Shown in pieces: positions 55,576-64,000 of a DNA stretch of 64,000 bases (the first letter of the stretch is position 1; each line of letters starts with the position of its first letter). A program made the translations under genes and the position numbers. Source of the DNA: Vandiemenella viatica. Lineage: Eukaryota; Arthropoda; Insecta; Orthoptera; Morabidae. Location of the stretch: assembly GCA_031002005.1 (NCBI GenBank), contig JARYHS010008074.1, positions 283,403,930 to 283,467,929 on the forward strand, written 5' to 3'. The notes below the pieces were generated by a model. It was not told where the DNA came from and did no database searches. It was given only the letters and a program-made list of their open reading frames with translations.

Positions 55576-55582
55576 TGTTATT

Positions 55583-55812
55583 AAGTGTGGTGGGTGAGCA
55601 GTTAGTGCTCTGGCCTCGCATTCAGGAGGACGACGGTTCGAATCCCTGTCCGGGCATCCAGATTTGGGTTTACCATGGTTTCCCCAAATCACTCCAGGCG
55701 AATGCCGATGCTTCCTTCAAAAGGCCATGGCCGAATTCCTTCCCGTTTCTTGTCTCCAGTCCCATCCCGCCTCTAATGACCTCGATATGGCGTAAAGTCA
55801 TAAATAAAAAAA
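55583..55812 (+). repeat. S1 SINE, near full length
   Basis: GTGTGGTGGGTGAGCAGTTA (A-box side), CTCTGGCCTCGCATTC, GGTTCGAATCCCTG (B-box), CAGATTTGGGTTTACCATGG, CATGGCCGAATTCCTTCCC, CTAATGACCTCGATATGGCG, then an A-rich end. Confidence 0.92.
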
Positions 55813-55829
55813 GTAAAGCAACATTGATT

Positions 55830-57590
55830 TACACAAATTCACAATTAATTACACAAAAAATATACAAAACCATTATCAATCAGCTTGCTATATATAATTC
55901 TTAAAATAAAATTTCATAAAAGGGCTGGGTCTGAGGGCTGTTAGAGTGTGACTGTTGACTTTGATTAAAAAAAACCTTTTGGCATTTGTGTAATTCAGTA
56001 CATATGTGTGCCGAGTTTTATTGTAACATCTAGTGGTACCTGAAATACAACATATTCAGCCATGCATTTGGAAATAGCCCGCTAGACATTTTAATCTGTA
56101 CTCTGTATGAGAATCGTGAAGGTGATATCAATAGCAATTGTAAACAGTATATGAAATAATGTTATCAGGACTCGCTTAAGTATTTGCCCGTTTAATAAGT
56201 TCTGAACAATTGTTTTATGTTATATGCCACTAGGACATACTTTAAAAAAAATCAAAGTAAGATGTAAGGAACATATTAGATATTTTAAACTCAGACATAA
56301 AGCAAATCTGCAATGGTCGAACATGCTGTTGACAACTGCCACGAGTCATGGTTTTATAATACCTTTGCCACGCAGATAATTTTTGGGATACAATTGTGAT
56401 GGATGCGGTAGAGATAAGATTCAAAGGTAATGTTATTAATTGGGATCAAGGCAACCAGCAATAAAATTATTGCAAGTAACGTGGATTCTGACATATTAGC
56501 GACTCAAACATGACATCATGAAGTGAGCAGTGCTCAGCTCGACTCCTCTTCTATGCGCTTCCCCTCCACTCCTTGCTGGCAGCTCTATGTAACAGACTAC
56601 TGTACAGCAATCTTCAATGTTGTAGAGCGGAGGCTTGACAACGGAGCAGTTTCAGATTCCGAAACACCCAAGATGATTCAAATTTGACACAGCTAGAATC
56701 CCAAGAAATTTTTCTACATTATATGCCACTGCTTATAAGGCTTACTTTGTCAGATTCATTGAAGGGTTTCAAGGCTAAACTATCAACTTGGTATTAAATG
56801 GTTTTGCAGCCATAATATAACTGATAATAATGTAATAAAATTTTTTGTTTACGGTAGCTACTATTTTTCATCGAGATTGTAGTAAAGTCAGTATTTTCCT
56901 ATGTGACAATGTTTCAAACAGCACAGTAATTACATTCAAGAGTATAGCTGCATATTTTTGCATGATTACTTGATCTGAATCTCTGTCAAGTTCGTATTTT
57001 AACCACTGATGCAACTGTACTAGTTTTGATGCTAAGGATATTCAAGTGGCAACTTTTCATGCTGGTAATAACCACCATGTATGATGGTGATTACAGAGTA
57101 GGCGTATAAACATAAAACAGTTCACATAATTGTCTAGTGAAGATAGCGAGGTATTAATAGAAGTGTAAAATTCTATGCAGACATTGATGTATATTGATGA
57201 AGATGGTAGGAATCTCCTCTGCCACAGCCAATCTTTGATGAATACTAGTGTCTTTTCTAATTAGCTTGAAGTATACAGTCTAATAATATGATCATCACAC
57301 ATGGAATAGTAAAGAATATAGATACAACTTTAACAAAGGTGAAAATCTTTCCAGTAATTTGTGCTCCAGTGCACGTCATTGCAGTGAGGAGGCTGCATAT
57401 GAACCGTGTTGAAAACTGACTTGTGAATGGAGATTTTAACGGCGTTCAAATGCAATCTAGTCTTTGTGGTTTGCAGTTGGATGATGTCATGAGAAGAAAA
57501 CACCTTGATGACATTCTTTGTCTTCTTCCTCAACGATCTGCTATTGGAGAAATTCACAAGTACACTGTCAGTCAGTGGGTGGATGAACTT
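55830..57590. other. AT-rich sequence, nothing recognised
   Basis: No coding similarity or termini; the part from 57330 to 57590 may be 3' untranslated sequence of the Penelope fragment that follows. Confidence 0.45.
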
Positions 57591-57599
57591 GCAGCCATG

Positions 57600-58640
57600 C
57601 TCATGCTTGCTTCATTACTGCTGTCGGCCCTAAATTTGCTGCACTCCTGTCTAAGGATTGAAAGTGCTGGTTTCCATGCATCACTCAGAGTCTTGTCTGT
57701 TTGTGGTGTTGTCTTATTTCAATAACTTCTTTTGTGACAGATTCCAAAAGTAAGGGGACTAGGCCAGCACTTTCCTATTTATGGCCACTGCTAGTGACGT
57801 GTTCACGACCGCAGACTACTTTAGTTGTAACAGGCGAGGTCTTCGCAAATGTTCAGCTCAGTTTATCACAATGGTATGGATGGTCTGCCCGATGTAGAAT
57901 TTTCCATATTCACAAGGTATATTATAAACCACCGGTATTTTTAAACCCAGGTCATCATACGAATCCAATTCCGAATTTTTGCAGATACTGTTGAACCAAT
58001 ACCCTTCCTATCTTCTCAGAACAATCTCCAACATATGGCACCAAAGATTATGGTGGGTCTTCTTATCTGTTGGTTGGTTGCTTTCTTTTCCTTTCATCTG
58101 AAGCATCCTCTCTGTGATGTTCAGTGCAGCTTTTCTGTCATAATGTTTGTTGGAGACATTGAAGTTCTGCCTGAAGACATTCTGCTTCGCAGATTACTCT
58201 TGCCCTGTGCACCAATGTAGACGGTACTCTTCTGAATGGGATGGTGGTAGCTGCTATCGTCTAAGTAGTGCTTAGTGTGCTTGCGGTACATAGTATATGT
58301 TAATGTTTCATTTGGCTTTTGCCTAAAGGATACCCAGGAAAGGAAGACAGCCATTTTCCTTTTCATCGATGGCGAAACAAATGCTTTGGTGAGTTTTGTT
58401 AATGGATTAAAGGAGTTCATTTAATGCTTTTCTGCCTTTGGTCCACATAGTGAATTTTTCATCCACATAACGTAAAAACACTTAGGATATAGTGCCACAC
58501 CTTGCAGTTATAACCAGTCACCTGTTTCTTGGTGGAGGTGAAATTCATGGTATATAAAAACCTTTTACGTTCAATACTGATTTATACCTTTCCAGTTTCC
58601 TTTTGTTATATTGGACACTGCTTGGATCTTAGCTTTGGTC
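57600..58640 (-). pseudogene. Penelope-like element: RT end and GIY-YIG endonuclease
   Basis: Minus strand from about 58420: VSFRQKPNETLTYTMYRKH, YHHPIQKSTV (RT thumb signature). Then near 57960 DLGLKIPVVYNIPCEYGKFY, IGQT (GIY-YIG start), AEHLRR, KSAVV and VIEIRQHH toward 57700. Spacing and order match the RT-linker-GIY-YIG layout of Penelope elements. Multiple stops; dead. Confidence 0.82.
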
Positions 58641-58649
58641 TTTTAAAAA

Positions 58650-59230
58650 ATGTCTATAAATAAATTTATCTCTTGAATTGCCTTTTAAGTCTATTCTATT
58701 GTATGTTACCTTTGTCTCAATTTCTAAGGTTTCCACCAGGAAGGATTACGTTTTTTTGCGTTATTTCCCCCCCCCCCCCTCACACAAGATGGGACTCAAT
58801 GGCAGCCATCTGGTTATAACTCATTATCATCCTTTTTGCTATCTGAAATAGAACTGTATACTCTACCTGGAATGTCTTATTAATACCTTTTTCCAGAAAC
58901 ATTACTATAAATTTTACATACAATAATATATTATTGAACCATTCATTACATCACTTCTACAACACTATGCAATTAATGCAACACAACTTCAATACAAATA
59001 ATATTCTCTCTGGCCACAGGTATAAATACTTTTCACTACTTCTTTCATGTTCCAGCATCCACAATCTGGTTTCATCTACAATAATCCATAATTCAGATTA
59101 GTCTCTACATACAGATAATTCACTATCCTCCATCATCATTCAGTTATTTCTTCTTCTCAGCCAGCACCCCACTTTCTCAGTGCTCTCAGAGATTCTCCAA
59201 AACATCCAATTAATATCTTATATGATTAAT
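58650..59230. other. AT-rich sequence with a poly(C) tract
   Basis: Thirteen C residues near 58768-58781. Nothing else recognised. Confidence 0.5.
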
Positions 59231-59239
59231 AGACTTTCG

Positions 59240-59625
59240 GGTTATGCCACATTGTTTATTTCATTACCTGAGCTTTCGACTGGTATCCTCCAGCCTTCGT
59301 TAGAGATACTGTTTATGTTGACATAGCAACGAGCGCCAAGCATCGCAGAGTAAAAGGCCACTATCTACGTTGATGTTGTTGGTATTTTTAAAAATTTCTG
59401 CTGCCTCTTTCACCCGTCGGGGCCACCACTAACTAGTCTTCTCTCCACAGTAGCCTCTTTTCTTGAAATTTTATTTCATGCCCGGTATTAATTGCATGGC
59501 GGACTACAGCGGATTTGTCGCTGTTGTTATATTTGTGGAGGCGGATATGTTCTTTAAGTCTCTACACCACAGTGCGACCTGTCTCGCCGATATACACTGC
59601 CACAGCTGAGGAATCAATATCTTAT
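59240..59625 (-). pseudogene. Penelope-like GIY-YIG fragment and 3' end
   Basis: Minus strand from 59600: VYIGETGRTV, RLKEHIRLHKYNNSDKSAVV, RHAINTGHEIKFQEK, LLWRE, with two in-frame stops. Toward 59270 the sequence GAAGGCTGGAGGATACCAGT CGAAAGCTC resembles Penelope 3' untranslated ends. Confidence 0.82.
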
Positions 59626-60064
59626 ATTCTCAATTCATATTTAATATACATACAATAAATACTTTTATATTCTTATATTTATAACTTGACATGACACGCA
59701 GTGCTCTTTCCTTTAAGTCCTTCATGTACACATTGGCTACTACTAGGCACAATGATTACATCACCGTGACACCATCAGTCCATATAATCTCCCCCTGTAT
59801 GAAAATTAGTGTAATGGACATGTTCCTGAAGAAGCAATAAGCTGACTTGTATTCTTTTGGATGTAATGGTTTCGATGTGGCGAGGCACTGTAATGAAGTG
59901 GTGCACGATTCCAGAATCCCGACATCTCATCAGGAATCAGGTAGGTGCTTGGAAAATTGGCTTTCTTCTTACGCAGTTTCTCGAATTGCCTTAGATGTTG
60001 GAAGGCAACTGATGTGAGAACTGCTATTTTCATGGTGTGTGAAAGCAATGTAGTCTTTGCAGAT

Positions 60065-60255
60065 TTACAGTGGCATGGTTAAAAAATAATACATTTCATC
60101 AGCGTCACTGGGAAACGACTGGAGCAGTAAATATAGAAACCTGTAGGGTTCTAAGAATAGCTAAGCCTTTGAAGGCTAACATTACAAAAGTGGAAAATGA
60201 AGATGTTGTCGTGTTACCAGTGGACAAAGGTAATGTTACAGTTCTTCAAAGGTGA
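60065..60255 (+). pseudogene. Penelope-like RT N-terminal fragment
   Basis: The + strand frame includes RIAKPLKANITKVENEDVVV and LPVDKGNVTVLQR, matching the Penelope RT entry motif (KPxxxNLTKxE...DIVVLPADKGNATVV). It is opposite in orientation to the two neighbouring Penelope fragments and joins a CR1-like LINE fragment directly. Confidence 0.7.
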
Positions 60256-61310
60256 GGAGGTTAAAGAGGTTAGTGAGAATGGAAGACTTAAGAGACAGCA
60301 AGGCATCAGGAAATACCTAAAACAACTGAATAAGCAATTAATAACAGCAATGGGATTCTAAAGATGAGTTTTTGAAGAATATAATGGATGGACAATGCAT
60401 CAAGAAATTTTGATTGTTATGTTAGAAATCTGAGGAGAAGGGAAGCAACGAGTGTGGTGGGTGAGCAGTAATGCATTCAGGAAGATGGGTTTGAGTCTTC
60501 TTCTGGCCATCCAGATTTACATTTACCATTGCTTCCCCAAATCACTCCAGGCTACCTTCAAAAGGCAAAGACTAAATTCCTTCCTCTTCCTTGCCCATTT
60601 TTCTTTCTGGCCTATAATAACCTATATGTTGATGAGGCAGGCACTAAGAAAAAAGGGAAGGGAAGTTATTCAGACAATTGAAGATAAGAATGAAGAAGTT
60701 ACTGAGAAATTGAAAATGCCAGAGATATTCACTAGTTTAATGAGACCTTGTGAACTATCATCCTGGGACAAGTGGGAATAGATCCGATGAGAGTCTCCAT
60801 TAAAGCAGAAATTTGAAAGAGATTCTCAGGAAACTTTGAAGGCACTAACAAGACTAAAAAAGTGCAAAGGGGTCCGTATAGATAATATTACCGCAAATGT
60901 ATAAAAGTTTTGGGGATATGATATTGAAATAAAGGAGGGGTGACAAATCGACAGAAAATTAGACAAGGATATTCCTGTGAATTTTGAATAATGTGCTATA
61001 TACTAGATATGTTGGTTAAATTAGATAAGGAAGGCCATGTTGACGTGTAGCACTAGATTTTCTAAGGCATTTGACTGATGAGCATTAAATGGTTTTAAAT
61101 AAATTGAAAACTATCAGAGTGGAAGAAATGGTGACATGCTGGGTAGAGGAAATTTAAATGCAGAAAGCGAAGCGTTGTGGCAAGAAATGCCGTATCAGTA
61201 GAGGTGGAAGTGAATTCGGGAGTGCCACAGCGTAGTGTATTGGGACCATTGCTATTTGAATGAATGATTGTTTTAATGTTTGCATTTAGAATTTACTTTT
61301 TTTGCAGATG
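60256..61310 (+). mobile_element. CR1-like LINE fragment, copy 2, with nested SINE
   Basis: Parallels 44720-45680: AAACAACTGAATAAGCAATT, ...TTGTTATGTTAGAAATCTGA, ..., GATAAGAATGAAGAAGTTAC, TTCTAAGGCATTTGACTG, AGTGCCACAGCGTAGTGTAT TGGGACC and ending near the FADD motif. An S1 SINE splits it at 60449-60652. About 400 bp in the RT core are missing relative to copy 1. Confidence 0.75.
60446..60652 (+). repeat. S1 SINE nested in the CR1-like LINE
   Basis: GAGTGTGGTGGGTGAGCAGT, GGTTTGAGTCTTCTTC (B-box), CATCCAGATTTACATTTACC ATTGCTTCCCC, ATCACTCCAGGCT, then CTATAATAACCTATATGTTG ATGAGGC. AAGGGAAG flanks it on both sides (60438-60445; 60653-60660). Confidence 0.85.
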
Positions 61311-61315
61311 CCTTA

Positions 61316-61630
61316 ATCTTATATCTTTAAACGAGCAGTTCTGGTATATACCTATAGACCAGAACTGAATTTGGTGCCTCAGAAATTGCTCTAATGATTT
61401 GGATGAAATTTCATATTTAGATAACATTTTGCTTTTTAAGTGTATCTAAATAGGTGTCTTCCCTGAAAAAACGCAATTTTACAAAATTTGAACAATTTTT
61501 GTACGTATTATCTCGGAAATGACCAACACCATCTCGTAGATGTTTCAGGACCAGAAAGCATACAATAGTCAGTTTCTCTTTGGTTACAACAGGGAACTCT
61601 TATATCTTTAAATGAACAGTTCTTGTATAC
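61316..61630. repeat. Helitron-type end sequences, repeated
   Basis: CTTATATCTTTAAACGAGCA GTTCT at 61319 recurs as CTTATATCTTTAAATGAACA GTTCT at 61597. The interior (GATTTGGATGAAATTTCATA, CTCGGAAATGACC) recurs in part at 63530-63740. On the minus strand GGGTCAGCTAG|TATA ends at about 61630, a Helitron 3' end form. Confidence 0.5.
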
Positions 61631-61709
61631 TAGCTGACCCAAATAAATATTTCGCTCGGTATCGTGGTCAGTCACCGAATGGTAATATAATAATGTGGAA
61701 ATAAGTAAA

Positions 61710-62928
61710 TTTATATATATATATATAAAGATGAATGTACGTATGTTTGTTTGTTCTTCATACAAATCTGCAGTTTTCATCTGATCTCGATGAAACTTTG
61801 CACACTTATCCTTTGAAACAAGGAGCAAAATAGTCTACATTTGGTTGAAAAATTATCTGTATAATTAATACAAGTTGTCTTATGATTTCAAAAAATTACT
61901 GAACGGTGATAGACAGACACATTGGATATGGACGTCTCTGTACTGTTTTTCTATGTATTGGTCAGGTAGCTGAGTGGTTAAAGCGCTTGCTTACTAATGT
62001 TTGGGTCGTGGTCTCCGGTTCATATCTCCGTGGGCACTAAGATTTTTAAAAATTGTTTTTATCGTAAGAGTCACGGCTGGACCGCCGGTTATTCAGATTG
62101 AATGTTAAACTGTAGATATCTCAAAGTTAGGGGTGCAATGCGAGGCAAATTGTAGGTATTCTTGCAATGCTGTAAGTGTACACTTTTTTACGCAATATTG
62201 ATCCCTCAGTGATGATTCACAGTTAGTGTGTGTGTGTGTGTGTGTGTGTGATCTGCAGTAATAATACTATAAATGCGGAAGTAATTCTCCGTCTTCTGTT
62301 ATGTTTTGACAACTAAATGCCTATACCGATATTTACGGAATTTGACAAGAAAATTTGTAGGGAGGGCACAGGACATTTTTTTCGGTGTGATTAACAGTTG
62401 TAGTCACGAAATTTGGGAACTAATCGAATGGTGACAGAGAGACGGATGTGTGTGTTAGTCTGTAATGTTACGTCGTTTGCTCAAGCTATGCTTCTCGTGT
62501 ATTATGTTAGTGTATAATTTGTTAATAAATTTCGTTTAGGTAAAATACGTATCATTTAGTATAGATGTCGATTTTCTCTATCCTATTACTTAGTGTCTGC
62601 TTAAATGTTTCTGGCACCAATTTATTTTGCCTTCTTTTTTGACATGCCTTGCAGGCGTAAACTGGCCTAAGTTGTAGCTCTAGCAGAGCATGAGCAGCTA
62701 AGTTAATAGAACCCAAGAATCGGATGCTCATGCCCTTCCCCTCGTTTGTTTTTGATTATGTTGGAAATTGACTCACTTCAAGAGAGAGGTTCGACGGTAG
62801 AATGATATAGTGATGGCTTTCCGGTCATATTATACCGAACCGGTGTCGTTTGCTGCCAATCCTTTCTACATTCAATTCTGGCAAAGAAATTCTTAATCCA
62901 CGTGTACGAAGTCGCAGGTATCAGCTAG
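61710..62928 (+). mobile_element. Probable non-autonomous Helitron C
   Basis: A 5' part TATAAAGATGAATGTACGTA with GTTTGTTTGTTC, CTGATCTCGATGAAACTTTG is of the kind found at Helitron starts. The 3' end ACGAAGTCGCAGGTATCAGC TAG|T at 62928 has the Helitron CTAG|T form. The exact 5' base is unclear. Contains a tRNA-like segment and a (TG)n tract (62225-62250). Confidence 0.55.
61964..62040 (+). repeat. tRNA-like segment (SINE head or tRNA pseudogene)
   Basis: GTCAGGTAGCTGAGTGGTTA AAGCG is a strong A-box context like that of Ser/Leu tRNAs. TCTCCGGTTCATATCTCCG provides a B-box. The acceptor arm does not close convincingly, so it is not called as a functional tRNA gene. Confidence 0.55.
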
Positions 62929-63139
62929 TGCAAGTATATTTACTAATGTAATATATTTTATTTTGAAGAGTAAAAATATATATCATTCTAACTGTAAAAA
63001 GTCATTATCATTAAATACTACATGTTCAGTTATAAAACATTTAAAAAGTATTTATTTCAAAATAGATATTGGCTTTGGCAGAAGTGATTTTTTTCAAAAT
63101 TCCTTACTTTACATAACTTCTTTGAAAACAATATCAGCA

Positions 63140-63480
63140 GTTATAATGTTATCGTTCACTTTTTGATTGTATGTGTCTTTAACACAAATGTAAATATTAG
63201 GTCTACAAACACATGGAAAAACAGGTTGTGGTGAATACAATCCTGCGCTTTGAAGTGTCTGACGTTGTGCTTTATGAATGACCATCACGAAGGTTGGAAT
63301 TGTTTCCGTATTATTTGGAAAGGCACGGCCAGATCAGAAGGCGTTAAGTTAATTCAAGGTATGAACATAGTTGAATCGGAGAGGATGAATTTAGCACTGG
63401 TGATGTACTCGCCTAAATGAATTACCACTAATCTTGCACCATTAATTAATCCCTGATTAGTATTAAGATTTCTATTTAAC
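63140..63480 (-). pseudogene. Helitron helicase C-terminal remnant
   Basis: Minus strand: LNRNLNTNQGLINGARLVVI, ...INLTPSDLAVPFQIIRKQFQP..., then a decayed region. This is the PIF1/Helitron helicase end (NGTRLxV, PSDxxLPFxxxRxQFP). Fragment of a second autonomous Helitron. Confidence 0.7.
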
Positions 63481-63519
63481 ATAGTAATAAGATTTCTCTG
63501 TAAAAGCAATTTATGATAT

Positions 63520-63765
63520 GGTAACCAGGACGATCTCGGAAATGGCTCGGGTGACTTAGATGAAGTTTCCTATGTAGGTAACATTTTGATTTTCAAGTTC
63601 GTAACACAATTTTACCTAAAAAGAGAGCAATTCTCATATTTCATGGCTCTTAACTCATTTCGTAGAAGTTTCAGGTACCAGTAAGTCTAAGAATATTTGT
63701 TAAGCTTCTCTTTGATCAGAGCAAGAAACTTTACTGTACAAAATTCCTAGGAAGCCTTCAAGAAA
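63520..63765 (+). repeat. Helitron-type repeat related to 61370-61600
   Basis: GATCTCGGAAATGGCTCGGG, GATGAAGTTTCCTATGTAGG TAACATTTTG and TTTCGTAGAAGTTTCAGGTA parallel the earlier stretch in the same order. Confidence 0.55.
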
Positions 63766-63865
63766 AACCTTAACTTTAATGAAACTTCGCGGCAAATCTT
63801 ATAAGTTGAAAGAACTCGAAAGAGCCAAGCAAAGAACAGTCACCCAGGTACTGGTATATAATAGG

Positions 63866-64000
63866 ATAATGGGAGAAGTCTGAACAGATGAAGGAATATC
63901 AAGCTGAATAGAATATCTAACTGGTCAACATAGAATGAAGATAAATGCCAAGAAGCATCAGCTTATTCGGTACTCAGATAAAAAACCAAAGATTGTTTAT
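63866..64000 (+). mobile_element. CR1-like LINE fragment, copy 3 (runs off the window)
   Basis: GGTCAACATAGAATGAAGAT AAATGCCAAGAAGCATCAGC TTATTCGGT matches 45762-45811 of copy 1 at most positions. Cut by the window end. Confidence 0.75.

Noticed and set aside
61964..62040. Functional tRNA gene
   Set aside because: A- and B-boxes are good but the acceptor stem does not close and it lies inside a probable Helitron; treated as tRNA-like repeat.
1..64000. CRISPR array, operons, prokaryotic signals
   Set aside because: Spliced exons, SINEs, LINEs and Tc1/hAT/Helitron elements show a eukaryotic genome; the repeats seen lack spacer organisation.

Overview
This is AT-rich eukaryotic DNA from an arthropod genome, most likely an insect with large introns. 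The only host protein I recognise is Mediator subunit 11 (MED11). Its last two coding exons lie at 9217-9357 and 52941-53158 on the + strand, and the protein closely resembles insect MED11 family members. They flank a 43.6-kb intron. The organism is inferred only from protein similarity and from the transposon families: Tc1, mariner, piggyBac, Harbinger, hAT, Helitron, Penelope and I-type LINEs together with tRNA-derived SINEs. I cannot name the species; a hemimetabolous insect is my best guess.

Layout. 1-2760: a piggyBac element with TTAA ends and a decayed Harbinger element nested in it. 3.2-5.4 kb: two candidate exons of an unidentified minus-strand gene, one with a start codon, plus SINEs. 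6.4-8.1 kb: a dead LINE reverse transcriptase split by a hAT-type MITE. 9.2 kb: the MED11 exon. 10.39-16.14 kb: a full-length but frameshifted I-type LINE with a 13-bp target-site duplication. 16.6-18.8 kb: an unclassified repeat hit by a SINE and by a Penelope-like element, each with a clear target-site duplication. 19.8-20.4 kb: a hAT MITE holding a SINE. 22.8-24.8 kb: mariner, Penelope and Helitron fragments. 24.8-32.8 kb: a probable non-autonomous Helitron with an internal repeat array, itself invaded by a hAT element (which holds an intact Tc1 transposon) and by a 5'-truncated LINE. 33.1-38.5 kb: a decayed Rep/helicase Helitron on the minus strand. 38.6-39.6 kb: a 5'-truncated second copy of the I-type LINE. 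40-43 kb: copies of the unclassified repeat in both orientations. 44-51.6 kb: a CR1-like LINE, a hAT-like fossil, a mariner and a SINE. 52.9-53.3 kb: the terminal MED11 exon and poly(A) signal. 53.3-64 kb: SINEs, Penelope, CR1-like LINE and Helitron fragments.

The only transposon gene that looks intact is the 340-codon Tc1-type transposase at 27393-28415, bounded by identical 34-bp inverted repeats. The observation I find most novel is in the 3' untranslated region of the I-type LINE. Each of its two copies carries a series of hairpins whose stems differ in sequence but stay self-complementary, while the loop remains close to TTTACA. The LINE's 3' terminus also shares a tail motif with the abundant tRNA-derived SINEs, suggesting a LINE/SINE partnership.
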